From NCBI GenBank assembly GCA_949296855.1, contig CASFRN010000099.1, forward strand, positions 1 to 48,364: a stretch of 48,364 bases of DNA. Reading direction: 5' to 3'. Positions 33,444 through 42,571 of this stretch are shown in pieces. The notes under the pieces are model-generated. The model saw nothing but the letters and a program-made list of their open reading frames with translations, was not told the origin of the DNA and ran no database searches. The DNA is from an uncultured Bacteroides sp. (GTDB lineage Bacteria > Bacteroidota > Bacteroidia > Bacteroidales > Bacteroidaceae). Every line of letters begins with the position of its first letter. Position 1 is the first letter of the stretch. Made by a program: the position numbers and the translations under genes.

Positions 33444-34097
33444 ATGGAAAAAAATATCCTGTTAAGTTCGGCTTATTTAGCACCGGTGGAATATTATACG
33501 AAACTGTATGCTTACGATAAGGTTTATGTAGAGCGGTTCGACCATTATATGAAGCAGACTTACCGTAACCGGTGTGTCATTGCTTCGGCTTCCGGGCCTT
33601 TGGCATTGACTATACCTACCGAGAAGTGCGATGAACTGAAATGCCTGATGAAGGATGTGCGTATCTCTGGGCATGGCAATTGGCGTCATGTGCATTGGAA
33701 CGCTTTCGTGGCAGCCTATCGGCATAGTCCGTTTTTCGATTATTATGCTGATGAATTCCATGTTTTCTTCGAACGGGAATATGAGTTTTTATACGATTTT
33801 AATATGGATTTATGCCGTTGGGTGTGCGGGCAGATAGACTTGCAGCCTTGTATGGCGCCTACCGATAATTATGTCGTTTCGCCGCAAGCGGCGGATGATT
33901 TCCGGGAACGGATTCATCCCAAGAAGCCTTATCAATCATGTGATCCGCAATTTGCGGCGAAACCTTATTATCAAGTGTTCGATGCGCAAACCGGTTTTTT
34001 GCCGAACCTGAGTATTGTCGATTTGTTGTTTAATATGGGTCCGGAAAGCCTGTTGGTGCTTAGGGAAAGTTTTTTGAATGAAGAAAGTCTTAACTAA
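33444..34097 (+). CDS. WbqC-like family protein
   Basis: The 217-residue cytoplasmic protein opens ILLSSAYLAPVEYYTKLYAYDKVYVE and has the family's NRCVIASASGPLALTIP and WRHVHWNAFVAAYRHSPFFDYYADEF segments. WbqC-like proteins occur in surface polysaccharide loci and in this conserved Bacteroidetes operon; their reaction is unknown. It lies 11 bp after the LepB paralogue. Confidence 0.85.
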   Translation: MEKNILLSSAYLAPVEYYTKLYAYDKVYVERFDHYMKQTYRNRCVIASASGPLALTIPTEKCDELKCLMKDVRISGHGNWRHVHWNAFVAAYRHSPFFDYYADEFHVFFEREYEFLYDFNMDLCRWVCGQIDLQPCMAPTDNYVVSPQAADDFRERIHPKKPYQSCDPQFAAKPYYQVFDAQTGFLPNLSIVDLLFNMGPESLLVLRESFLNEESLN

Positions 34098-34110
34098 AAA
34101 ATAAAGTGAT

Positions 34111-34788
34111 ATGAATAATATGCCTACGGTAACTAAAAATTTATTGATAATCAACGTGCTGTGTTTCTTCGGGTATGTTGTAGCGAAGCGGTATGGGATA
34201 GATTTGAACGATATGTTTGGTCTGCATTTTTTTCTTGCTTCCGACTTCAACCCGGCGCAGTTGATAACCTATATGTTCATGCACGCCAATTTCCAGCATA
34301 TTTTCTTTAATATGTTTGCCGTGTGGATGTTCGGACGCACGTTGGAGCACGTGTGGGGGCCTAAGCGTTTCCTTTTCTATTACATTTTGTGCGGTATGGG
34401 GGCCGGATTGATACAGGAGGCTGTGCAATATATCGATTATGCGGTCAATCTTTCGCAATACGACCGGGTAAATACCGGCATCAGCATCATTTCGATGGAT
34501 GAATACTTGAACTTAATCACTACCGTCGGCGCTTCGGGAGCAGTGTATGCTATTCTGTTGGCTTTCGGTATGATGTTTCCCAATAGCCCGCTATTCATAT
34601 TTCCGCTCCCTATGCCTGTCAAAGCGAAGTATTTCGTTATCGGTTATGCAGTGCTCGAATTGTTGTTAGGCATTAGCGGTGGTGACGGTGTGGCGCATTT
34701 CGCTCATTTGGGCGGTATGCTTTTCGGAGTTATATTAATCATTTACTGGAGGAAGAAAAATGGCGGCGGACAGCAGATTTATTACTAA
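34111..34788 (+). CDS. Rhomboid family intramembrane serine protease
   Basis: The 225-residue polytopic protein has the rhomboid signature: YMFMHANFQHIFFNMFAVWMFG (about 54-75), catalytic S142 in TVGASGAVYA and His199 in VAHFAHLGGMLFG. All catalytic parts are intact, so it is likely active in the inner membrane. It overlaps the next rhomboid gene by 29 bp. Confidence 0.92.
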   Translation: MNNMPTVTKNLLIINVLCFFGYVVAKRYGIDLNDMFGLHFFLASDFNPAQLITYMFMHANFQHIFFNMFAVWMFGRTLEHVWGPKRFLFYYILCGMGAGLIQEAVQYIDYAVNLSQYDRVNTGISIISMDEYLNLITTVGASGAVYAILLAFGMMFPNSPLFIFPLPMPVKAKYFVIGYAVLELLLGISGGDGVAHFAHLGGMLFGVILIIYWRKKNGGGQQIYY

Positions 34789-35659
34789 TTTGAAGGACAG
34801 GTTTAAACGGGGTGATATTGTAACCCAACTTATTTACATCAATGCAGGTGTGTTTCTCGTCGTGACGGCGGTGAACCTTTTCCTTACCTTATTTAATGTA
34901 GGGGAAGGGCATCGGTGGATGAATTACCTGATGTTTCCTGCGTCGTTCTTTCAGTTTCTCCGTCAGCCTTGGACGGTGCTGACTTATATGTTTATGCATG
35001 CGGGCATTTTGCATATTTTGTTCAATATGCTTTGGCTTTATTGGTTCGGACGGTTGTTCTTGAGCTTTTTCTCGGCAAAACATTTGCGGGGACTGTATGT
35101 TTTGGGAGGCATAGCCGGAGCGGCACTCTATATGGCGGCATACAATGTGTTTCCTTATTTTAGGGATGCTGTTCCCTTTTCGTACTTGTTAGGAGCTTCG
35201 GCTTCGGTACTTGCCGTGGTGGTGGCTACGGCGGTGCGCGAACCCGATTATCCGGTGCAGTTCTTGTTTATCGGGACGGTACGTCTTAAATATGTGGCTC
35301 TTTTTATGGTGGCACTCGATTTGCTTTTCCTGACGGCAGATAATGCTGGCGGACATTTGGCTCACTTAGGCGGTGCGCTTGCCGGATGGTGGTTCGCTTC
35401 GGGACTGGTAAAAGGATACGACCTTACCCGTTGGATAAATGCAGCGTTAGATTTCTGTTCGGGGCGTTGGCATCGTGCACCGTGTAGGCCAAAGATGGAA
35501 GTGCATTATGGCGACAAGCAGAAAGATTATGATTTCAACGAACGTAAAAAAGCGCGTACCGATGAGATTGACCGTATATTAGATAAACTTCGTAAGTCAG
35601 GATACGGAAGTCTGACAGAAGAAGAAAAGAAAAGTTTGTTTGATGCAAGCAAAAAATGA
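34760..35659 (+). CDS. Second rhomboid protease with cytoplasmic tail
   Basis: The 299-residue rhomboid has YMFMHAGILHILFNMLWLYWFG, catalytic S147 in LLGASASVLAV (GASA in place of GASG) and H202 in GGHLAHLGGALAG. A hydrophilic C-terminal tail (about 228-299) rich in Lys/Asp ends LRKSGYGSLTEEEKKSLF, a motif common in Bacteroidetes rhomboids that may dock substrates. The start overlaps the first rhomboid; its stop overlaps the next ATG by 4 bp. Confidence 0.9.
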   Translation: MAADSRFITNLKDRFKRGDIVTQLIYINAGVFLVVTAVNLFLTLFNVGEGHRWMNYLMFPASFFQFLRQPWTVLTYMFMHAGILHILFNMLWLYWFGRLFLSFFSAKHLRGLYVLGGIAGAALYMAAYNVFPYFRDAVPFSYLLGASASVLAVVVATAVREPDYPVQFLFIGTVRLKYVALFMVALDLLFLTADNAGGHLAHLGGALAGWWFASGLVKGYDLTRWINAALDFCSGRWHRAPCRPKMEVHYGDKQKDYDFNERKKARTDEIDRILDKLRKSGYGSLTEEEKKSLFDASKK

Positions 35660-36735
35660 AAATCGTAAAACATTTCATACTGACTATTTTAGGGGTGATA
35701 AATGGAGTGATAGGCATTGGTTTGTTGGTGTGCGCCTACAGTCCTTATTTTTCTCCGGAAGTTCATCCGGTATGGGCTTGTGCCGGTTTGTTCTTCCCTA
35801 TTTTTATGTGTCTTAATGTGGCGTGTTGTTTCGTTTGGCTTTGCGTAAAACCTTGGGGAGTGTGGGTGCCTTTGCTTTTTTTCGCTTTATGCTGGAACAG
35901 CCTGCACACTTATTTCCCGATAGGTTCTATCAAGGAAGCCGAGACTGGAAGCAAGACTTTAAAACTCCTTACGTATAATACCCAAGGCATAGCGGCAGGC
36001 AATCCGAAGCAGGATGGCGGGCCGAATCCGGTGTTGGCTTATTTGCGCGATTGTGGGGCGGATATTATTTGCTTGCAAGAGTTCCGGACGGGTGCAGGCG
36101 CTTCGAAACGTGCTGTTGAGGAAGCGATGAAGGCATATCCTTATCAGCAAACGACGTGCACTTCCGGAGGTGATGTGCTGGCATGTTATTCGCGGTATCC
36201 TATCTTGTCGGTGATGCCGATAAATTATTCCAGCCAGTTCAATGGGAGTGTCCTTTACCGGTTGAAGATAGGGGAGGATACACTGACGCTGGTCAACAAT
36301 CATTTAGAGTCGAATAAATTGGATAATTATGATAAAAAGGCCTACAATGAACTGCTGAAGTCGCCTAACGAAGCAACTGTGAAAAACGAAGGCAAGCATT
36401 TGTTGCGTAAATTGGCGGATGCTGTAGCTATCCGTGCGCCGCAAGCCGACTCTGTGGCTCAGGCTATCCGGCGCAATCCTTCCCGTTATATCTTGGTGTG
36501 TGGCGATTTCAATGATTCGCCCGTATCATACGCTCATCGGGTGATAGGCGAAGGTTTGAACGACGCTTTTGTGGAAGCGGGGGCAGGACCGGGGTTTACG
36601 TACAATCAGAACCATCTTTATTTCCGTATCGACCATATCTTTGCCAGCCCTGCTTTCCGGATACTCGAATGCAAGGTAGACCGCAGCATCCGCGCTTCCG
36701 ACCATTATCCCGTGTGGTGCATCGTAGCGCGTTGA
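35656..36735 (+). CDS. Membrane-anchored endonuclease/exonuclease/phosphatase (EEP) protein
   Basis: The 359-residue protein begins with about three hydrophobic segments (1-90) and continues with an EEP domain: LTYNTQGI, DIICLQEF (metal-binding Glu), LVNNHLES, VCGDFNDSPVSYAH and the final RIDHIFAS...ASDHYPV. All active-site motifs are present, so phosphodiesterase or phosphatase activity is likely, facing whichever side the domain is placed. Substrate unknown. Last gene of the dapB operon; it converges with the HAD gene after 4 bp. Confidence 0.9.
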   Translation: MKIVKHFILTILGVINGVIGIGLLVCAYSPYFSPEVHPVWACAGLFFPIFMCLNVACCFVWLCVKPWGVWVPLLFFALCWNSLHTYFPIGSIKEAETGSKTLKLLTYNTQGIAAGNPKQDGGPNPVLAYLRDCGADIICLQEFRTGAGASKRAVEEAMKAYPYQQTTCTSGGDVLACYSRYPILSVMPINYSSQFNGSVLYRLKIGEDTLTLVNNHLESNKLDNYDKKAYNELLKSPNEATVKNEGKHLLRKLADAVAIRAPQADSVAQAIRRNPSRYILVCGDFNDSPVSYAHRVIGEGLNDAFVEAGAGPGFTYNQNHLYFRIDHIFASPAFRILECKVDRSIRASDHYPVWCIVAR

Positions 36736-36739
36736 CGGG

Positions 36740-37522
36740 TTACAGTAATCCGAAATGCTTCAGTGCGTTCAGGATTCCGTCTTCGTCTACCGAGGTAGTC
36801 ACATAGTCGGAAGCGTTCTGCACTTCGGGTGCGGCGTTTCCCATAGCTATACCGATACCTGCATGGCGGAGCATCGGGATGTCATTCCCACCGTCGCCGA
36901 AAGCCATGGTGTCTTGCAGGTCGATGCCGTAGTATTCTATCACTTTGTCGATGCCGTGACTCTTGCTGTTTCCTCGTGCGATGATGTCGGCAAAGAGCGG
37001 ATACCAGCGCATCGGTTCGCAATGTTTCAGCACGTCGGCAAACACCTCCTCGTCTTCGCCCGTTTCAAAGTAGCCCATGATTTGCAGTATTTCCTTGCCG
37101 CGCGCTTCTTCCATAGGGCGCACGGGCGGCACGTCTATTTCTATCAGGTCGGCCACCCTCTGCACCGATTCGTTTACTCCGGTGATAAACCATGTGTCAT
37201 CGTGTACGCATACGAAAGGGATTTCAGGATGCTGCTTGTTGAATCTGATAAGGCGCTCTACATCGTCTTCCGGAATCCCTCCTTTATAGATGTCCCGGTG
37301 GTCGGCTGTAAAGCAGTAGGCACCATTCAGCGTAATGTAGCCGTCGAATTCCAAGTCGCCCACAGCTTTCATCATTAGTACTTTAGGACGTCCGGTAGAA
37401 ATGAAAACTTTGATTCCTTTTTCGCGGAGTTGCGCAAGTGCTTTGCGGGTCGATTCAGGAATCGTATGTGTCTTGAAGGAGACGAGCGTGCCGTCTATAT
37501 CGAAAAAGATAGCTTTGACCAT
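36740..37522 (-). CDS. HAD-superfamily Cof-type phosphatase
   Basis: The 260-residue HAD hydrolase of the Cof/YidA type has motif I FFDIDGTLVSF (nucleophile D8, acid D10), motif II FISTGRP, motif III lysine around SKSHG and motif IV FGDGGNDIPML. Such enzymes remove phosphate from sugar phosphates or flavin precursors; the substrate is not predictable. A -7 box (TACTTTTG, 37546-37553 on the minus strand) precedes it. Confidence 0.9.
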   Translation of the reverse strand: MVKAIFFDIDGTLVSFKTHTIPESTRKALAQLREKGIKVFISTGRPKVLMMKAVGDLEFDGYITLNGAYCFTADHRDIYKGGIPEDDVERLIRFNKQHPEIPFVCVHDDTWFITGVNESVQRVADLIEIDVPPVRPMEEARGKEILQIMGYFETGEDEEVFADVLKHCEPMRWYPLFADIIARGNSKSHGIDKVIEYYGIDLQDTMAFGDGGNDIPMLRHAGIGIAMGNAAPEVQNASDYVTTSVDEDGILNALKHFGLL

Positions 37523-37545
37523 AAATTGATTTCTATTTACGGATG

Positions 37546-37553
37546 CAAAAGTA
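37546..37553 (-). promoter_or_regulatory. -7 element before the HAD phosphatase gene
   Basis: TACTTTTG on the minus strand, 24 nt ahead of the ATG. No convincing -33 box. Confidence 0.4.
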
Positions 37554-37652
37554 AAGAAATCCGGTGGATTTTACAAGAGGTGCATTCGACTTTGGCGGAT
37601 GTTGTGTGCCGTAGTGGAATGTATTTCTGTGTAAGTAACTGCTTATAATTAA

Positions 37653-37760
37653 CTTATATCATAGCACACAGATGACACTGATTTTACAGATGACCACAGA
37701 TAGTATTTAAAGAAAAATCCGTGAAAATCGGTTTCATCTGTGTCATCTGCTTGCTATAAG
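37653..37760. repeat. Extragenic palindrome, class B copy 2
   Basis: Arms around CACACAGATGACACTGATTT and AATCGGTTTCATCTGTGTCA, ending CTTGCTATAAG, form a long imperfect stem in the 267-bp gap between the HAD and pectinase genes. The rest of that gap shows only the HAD promoter. Confidence 0.7.
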
Positions 37761-37789
37761 ATAATTTCGATTAGCTACTTATACTGAAG

Positions 37790-39895
37790 TTATTTCAACG
37801 GATTCCAAACGCTCGACATGGCAAATGCCCGGTCGATGGTGATGGTTTCGGCTTCTTTGGGGGAGAGTTGTTTTGCCCATGCTACACGGGCAGACAGGTC
37901 GGCTCCTTCGCCTGTATTGCGGTATTCGGCATAGCGGGCGGTCTTTTCGTTCGCTTTGTTCCTCCAGTTGTGCCAACCTGCCGGAACAATGTGTTTGCCT
38001 ATTTCACAATTCATGAAAAGCGTATAGGCATACGGACGCCACGGACGACCTAAATATACCTTATTTATATTAGGGTCGGCGGTCAGCTTACACCGGTTGA
38101 ATACATAACCGTAGGCTACAGCGGCGGGGGTAGAGGCAGCCGTTATATACGAATTGGCTTTGCTATGAAGGGTGCATCCTTCGAACCAAGCGGTGGAAGG
38201 ACCGAAGATGAAATCGGTAGTCCCTTCGATGTAGCAATCTTCAAAATACAACCGTGTACCTTCTGTGCCTGTATAAACCGTATCTTGATTGCCTGACAGG
38301 CGGCAGCGGATGAAGCGCAAGCAATCGCCTTCGGTATGCAACGCTACTGCCTGTCCCAAGCGGGGAGCATTGTTTTCGATAGTCAGGTTGCGGAATGTGA
38401 TATGGTTTCCTTCCACTTTTACGGTATAGGTGCGGAATGTGCCCATTTGGTTCATATTAGCATGGTCGGCGTTCGTAATGACTGTTTGCGCTGCATCCTC
38501 GCCGATGATTTCGATGTGTTGCAACCAGGAGGGAACAACCAGCTTTTCGTGGTAAACGCCTTTCTTCACGTAGATTTTCACTTCGTAGCCCATAAAGGCA
38601 CGTACCGCTTCCAGTGCTTCGGCAAGCGTCGTATAATCGCCCGAACCGTCTTGAGCTACGGTCAGTTTTCTCGGTTCGGCAAAGCGGCGTTGTTCTTTGG
38701 GCAATCCTTCCCATTCCAGGCAAGCTAAGATGAAGGGGCCTACCGCCTTCGGGTCGTTATCCCGGATGGTTTCGTTGATATAATATTCATAATCGCCCGA
38801 ACGGTAAACCTTTCCTCCTAATCCGGCCACCGCGCACGCACGGGTGATGGAGACCAAACCATTTTCGTCTACTTCGATGAAGTGGTTCAGGATGCCTTCG
38901 TATCCTTTACGCGCTACGTTGAAATAATCAGGGTCGATGTATCCTTTGCGCACCGCTTTGAACAACGAATAGACAAACATGGCGGAGCAAGAAGATTCCA
39001 GGTAGTTGCCTTCGTCTCCGCTCCGGTCCATCACCTGATACCACAACCCTTCGGGGCTTTGGTATTTTTTCAGCATCTTGGCTACATGATTGAAAATAAC
39101 CAAGAGCGAGTCGCGTCCCGGTTCGTGTTTCGGGATAAAATCGAGTACATCGACTATTGCCATGGCATACCAGCCCATCGCCCGTCCCCATGTGTGCATG
39201 GATTGTCCGGTTGTCTTATCCGCCCACCGCTCTGTCTTGCTCACGTCGCACGCATGGCGGAACAAGCCGGTAGCAGGGTCGTATGTATGTTTTGCCGCCA
39301 GCTTGATTTGCTTGATTACTTCTTGATAAGCTTGCGGCTCGTTGTTGCGGTAAGCATATTCCGCCAAATAAGGCACGCCCATATAAATGCCGTCGAGCCA
39401 CATTTGGTGCGGATACACTTTCTTATGCCAAAAGCCTCCGTCCTCATTGCGGGGCTGTCCGTCGAATTGTGTGCGGATCAGGTCTAACGCCTTTTTGTAT
39501 TTCTCGTTTTTCGTTTGCTCGTAGATGCGGAACAGGAACTTGCCCGAATTGATACGGTCCAAGCTGTATTCTTCTACTTTGTATTTTTTTATTGTTCCGT
39601 CGGCATTAACCATCGTATCGGCATATGCCAACGCGTAGTCGAAAAACTTAGCGTCTCCGTAACGGTCGTACACATCCAGCATTGCTCCTAACTCTAACCC
39701 GTGGCAATAATCCCATTTCAGCTTCGGTTGGAAGTCGAGCCTCCACGATTCCGGATTCCGGATCATTTCCGACTCTGCCATACGTACCGACCACGGTTTT
39801 TGCTGTTCGGGAAAATCTGTCGGCGTCTGTGCTTTTGCAAATACGCTTACTATCATTCCCAAGCCTACTGCCAATAAAAAGCTTTTGTATTTCAT
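37790..39895 (-). CDS. Secreted GH105 unsaturated uronyl hydrolase fused to CE8 pectinesterase
   Basis: The 701-residue protein has a signal peptide (to about 22, VFAKAQ). Residues 35-400 are a GH105 unsaturated galacturonyl/rhamnogalacturonyl hydrolase: HQMWLDGIYMGVPYLAEYA with catalytic D168, and MHTWGRAMGWYAMAIVDVL. Residues 409-690 are a CE8 pectin methylesterase with all motifs: GQAVAL, LSGNQDTVY (D538), EGTTDFIFG (D561) and YLGRPWRPY (R617). One polypeptide could thus remove methyl esters and the unsaturated terminal sugar from pectin oligosaccharides in the periplasm. It is divergent from a uronate uptake operon. Confidence 0.93.
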   Translation of the reverse strand: MKYKSFLLAVGLGMIVSVFAKAQTPTDFPEQQKPWSVRMAESEMIRNPESWRLDFQPKLKWDYCHGLELGAMLDVYDRYGDAKFFDYALAYADTMVNADGTIKKYKVEEYSLDRINSGKFLFRIYEQTKNEKYKKALDLIRTQFDGQPRNEDGGFWHKKVYPHQMWLDGIYMGVPYLAEYAYRNNEPQAYQEVIKQIKLAAKHTYDPATGLFRHACDVSKTERWADKTTGQSMHTWGRAMGWYAMAIVDVLDFIPKHEPGRDSLLVIFNHVAKMLKKYQSPEGLWYQVMDRSGDEGNYLESSCSAMFVYSLFKAVRKGYIDPDYFNVARKGYEGILNHFIEVDENGLVSITRACAVAGLGGKVYRSGDYEYYINETIRDNDPKAVGPFILACLEWEGLPKEQRRFAEPRKLTVAQDGSGDYTTLAEALEAVRAFMGYEVKIYVKKGVYHEKLVVPSWLQHIEIIGEDAAQTVITNADHANMNQMGTFRTYTVKVEGNHITFRNLTIENNAPRLGQAVALHTEGDCLRFIRCRLSGNQDTVYTGTEGTRLYFEDCYIEGTTDFIFGPSTAWFEGCTLHSKANSYITAASTPAAVAYGYVFNRCKLTADPNINKVYLGRPWRPYAYTLFMNCEIGKHIVPAGWHNWRNKANEKTARYAEYRNTGEGADLSARVAWAKQLSPKEAETITIDRAFAMSSVWNPLK

Positions 39896-39918
39896 GATAT
39901 CTTAAAATTTATTTTTGA

Positions 39919-39926
39919 CAAAAATA
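39919..39926 (-). promoter_or_regulatory. -7 element before the GH105-CE8 gene
   Basis: TATTTTTG on the minus strand, about 24 nt before the ATG. No good -33 box. Confidence 0.4.
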
Positions 39927-40063
39927 CGGAAAAGCAAAAGAACTGATGTGGATTTTCTGTGCTTAAAAGTAGATTATTTATTCATAAGCCTGTAATTATC
40001 GTGTGCGATAACGGTAAAAATCGTCTTTATTTGTACAAAGATGACATTTTCTTTGAAAATCAA

Positions 40064-40094
40064 TTGCAAATTAGAAGAAAAGACCGTACTTTTG
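40064..40094 (+). promoter_or_regulatory. Promoter of the uronate transport operon
   Basis: TTG (40064-40066), 20 nt, TACTTTTG (40087-40094): a good Bacteroides promoter about 54 nt ahead of the first ATG. Confidence 0.65.
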
Positions 40095-40147
40095 ATGCAA
40101 TTTCATTCATCATTAACCTTAGTAACTACTGTTAGATAAAATAACGT

Positions 40148-41521
40148 ATGGAACAAGTATTCAGTTACATCATTAGTTTAGGAGCATCGGTTATGATGCC
40201 TATCATATTTACAATCATCGGTTTATGTATCGGCATGAAGTTTGGCAAGGCTTTGAAGTCTGGTCTTTGCGTGGGTGTCGGTTTCGTAGGCTTGGGAGTG
40301 GTCACTGCTTTGTTAACTACCAATTTCGACAATCCCTTGAAAGCTATTTCCGACCTTTATCACTTGCAACTGAACGTATTCGATATGGGATGGCCGGCTG
40401 CAGCAGCCGTAGCGTACAACACCGCCGTAGGCGCTTTGATTATCCCGATTTGTTTAGGCATAAACTTACTGATGCTTATCACTAAGACTACCCGCACGGT
40501 CAATATCGACCTATGGAACTATTGGCACTTCGCTTTTATCGGTGCCGTAGCCTATTTCGTAATGGGAGAGAGTTTGGCGTGGGGGTATTTTGCCGCTATC
40601 GTGTGTTATGTTATCACACTTGTATGCGCCGACTTTACGGCGGACAGATTCCAAACCTATTACGATTTGGACGGCATTTCCATCCCTCAGCCTTTCTGCC
40701 AAAGTTTCATGCCTTTCGCTATCCTTATAAATAAAGCCTTGGACAAGATTCCCGGCTTTTCCAGACTAGATATCGATGCCGACGGCATGAAGAAGAAATT
40801 CGGTGTGTTGGGTGACCCCTTGGTATTGGGTGTTATTGTAGGTATCCTCATTGGCGCAGCCGCACAACTTGATGTCAAGAAAGTGCTCTTCTTGGGTATC
40901 ACAATGGGTGCGGTGATGGAATTGATTCCGCGCATTACCTCACTCTTTATCGAAGGATTGAAACCTATTTCCGAAAAGACTTCCGAACTGGTGAGAACCA
41001 AATTCAACGGTAAGAAAGTGCATATCGGCATGAGTCCTGCCTTGGTTATCGGCCATCCCGCTACTTTGGTGGCATCGGTCATCCTGATTCCCGTTATCCT
41101 TGCGCTTGCCGTATTTCTTCCGGGCAACCAGTTCCTTCCGTTGGCATCTTTGGCTGGTATGTTCTATCTTTTCCCGATGGTGTTACCCTATACGAAAGGG
41201 AACGTGTTGAAAACTTTAATTGTCGGCCTGGTAACGCTTATCATCGGTCTCTATTTCGTGACCGACATGGCTCCCGATTTCACATTGGCTGCCAACACGG
41301 TATATGAGGCTACGCACGACCCCACGGCGCACATTCCTGAAGGCTTCTCGGGAGGGGCGCTCGATTTCGCTTCTTCTCTCTTCGGGTGGCTTATCTATAG
41401 AGGAGTGAAGCTTTCGTATGTTGGTGCCGGATTGCTTGCCTTGGCAGCCATTGCCATGATGCTTATCAACCGCCGCATCATTATCCGTAGTGAAAGAGAA
41501 GCTAAGCGGGCGGCTGAATGA
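40148..41521 (+). CDS. EIIC-GAT (galactitol-type PTS IIC) transporter without IIA/IIB
   Basis: The 457-residue polytopic membrane protein resembles the galactitol PTS channel GatC throughout (MPIIFTIIGLCIGMKFGKALKSGL; NIDLWNYWHFAFIG; DGISIPQPFCQSFMPFAILINKALDKIPG). No IIA, IIB, HPr or EI gene is nearby, and complete PTS systems are rare in Bacteroidales. It may work as a PTS-independent carrier of a pectin-derived sugar or acid. It is followed by kduI (51 bp) and an ExuT-like transporter. Confidence 0.85.
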   Translation: MEQVFSYIISLGASVMMPIIFTIIGLCIGMKFGKALKSGLCVGVGFVGLGVVTALLTTNFDNPLKAISDLYHLQLNVFDMGWPAAAAVAYNTAVGALIIPICLGINLLMLITKTTRTVNIDLWNYWHFAFIGAVAYFVMGESLAWGYFAAIVCYVITLVCADFTADRFQTYYDLDGISIPQPFCQSFMPFAILINKALDKIPGFSRLDIDADGMKKKFGVLGDPLVLGVIVGILIGAAAQLDVKKVLFLGITMGAVMELIPRITSLFIEGLKPISEKTSELVRTKFNGKKVHIGMSPALVIGHPATLVASVILIPVILALAVFLPGNQFLPLASLAGMFYLFPMVLPYTKGNVLKTLIVGLVTLIIGLYFVTDMAPDFTLAANTVYEATHDPTAHIPEGFSGGALDFASSLFGWLIYRGVKLSYVGAGLLALAAIAMMLINRRIIIRSEREAKRAAE

Positions 41522-41572
41522 ACGGTCTGAATATAAAAGAATTTAATAAATCAATAATAAAAATACAGAATA

Positions 41573-42529
41573 ATGAAAAAATTAGCAATCGCAATGATGC
41601 TGGGCTTAGCGGCAACGTCTGCATCTGCCCAAATGAACTACAAAGTGCAGACCGCTTGCCATCCGCAAGACGTGAAGCATTATGATACCGAACGTTTGCG
41701 CTCATCTTTCGCAATGGAAAAAGTAATGGCTGCCGACGAAATCAACTTGACCTATACGCTCTACGACCGCCTTATTTATGGTGGTGTGATGCCCGTCAAT
41801 AAAGTACTGAAGCTGGAGACATTCCGCGAATTGGGTCCGGAAATCACCTATTTCTTGGAACGTCGTGAATTGGGTGTGATTAACGTAGGCGGCGACGGTG
41901 TTGTAACGGTAGACGGTACAGAATACCCCATGAAATATAAAGAAGCACTCTATGTAGGTTGTGGCAACAAGGAAGTGACCTTTAAGAGCAACGACCCTGC
42001 CAAACCGGCTAAATTCTATATCAACTCGGCTCCTGCCTACAAGCAATTTGTCACTCAGTTGATTACTACCGATGTGAAAGCTCAAAAAGCAAATCCTAAG
42101 AAATATGCGTTAGCTATTTCTGACCACTATGGAAAGATGGAAGACAGCAACGACCGTGTAGTGAACCAACTGATTGTGAAAGATGTATTGGAACGCGTTG
42201 AGAACGGTGGAACTAACCAGTTGCAAATGGGGTTGACCGAACTGGCTCCCGGCTCGGTATGGAATACCATGCCTGCCCATACGCATACACGCCGTATGGA
42301 GGCGTACTTTTATTTCAATGTGCCCGAAGGCAATGCTATCTGCCACCTCATGGGCGAACCTCAAGAGGAACGTCTGATTTGGCTGCATAATGAGCAGGCC
42401 GTCACCTCACCCGAATGGAGTATCCATGCTGCCGCAGGCACCAGCAACTATACCTTTATTTGGGGGATGGCAGGCGAAAACTTGAAGTATAGCGACAAGG
42501 ATGAAATCAAATACCTTGATATGAGATAA
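41573..42529 (+). CDS. kduI: 5-keto-4-deoxyuronate isomerase with a signal peptide
   Basis: The 318-residue protein aligns along its length with KduI, which converts 5-keto-4-deoxyuronate to 3-deoxy-hexosulosonate in pectin breakdown. [15 protein letters not shown] and [30 protein letters not shown] carry the metal ligands H236, H238, E243 and H285. Unlike E. coli KduI it begins with a typical Sec signal peptide ([20 protein letters not shown]) and has an insertion of about 20 residues near 168-190. The enzyme is therefore predicted to work in the periplasm, before import by the transporters on either side. Confidence 0.92.
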   Translation: MKKLAIAMMLGLAATSASAQMNYKVQTACHPQDVKHYDTERLRSSFAMEKVMAADEINLTYTLYDRLIYGGVMPVNKVLKLETFRELGPEITYFLERRELGVINVGGDGVVTVDGTEYPMKYKEALYVGCGNKEVTFKSNDPAKPAKFYINSAPAYKQFVTQLITTDVKAQKANPKKYALAISDHYGKMEDSNDRVVNQLIVKDVLERVENGGTNQLQMGLTELAPGSVWNTMPAHTHTRRMEAYFYFNVPEGNAICHLMGEPQEERLIWLHNEQAVTSPEWSIHAAAGTSNYTFIWGMAGENLKYSDKDEIKYLDMR

Positions 42530-42571
42530 ACAGTTTATTAACACATTAATTTTTAAATAAAAGTTGATACC

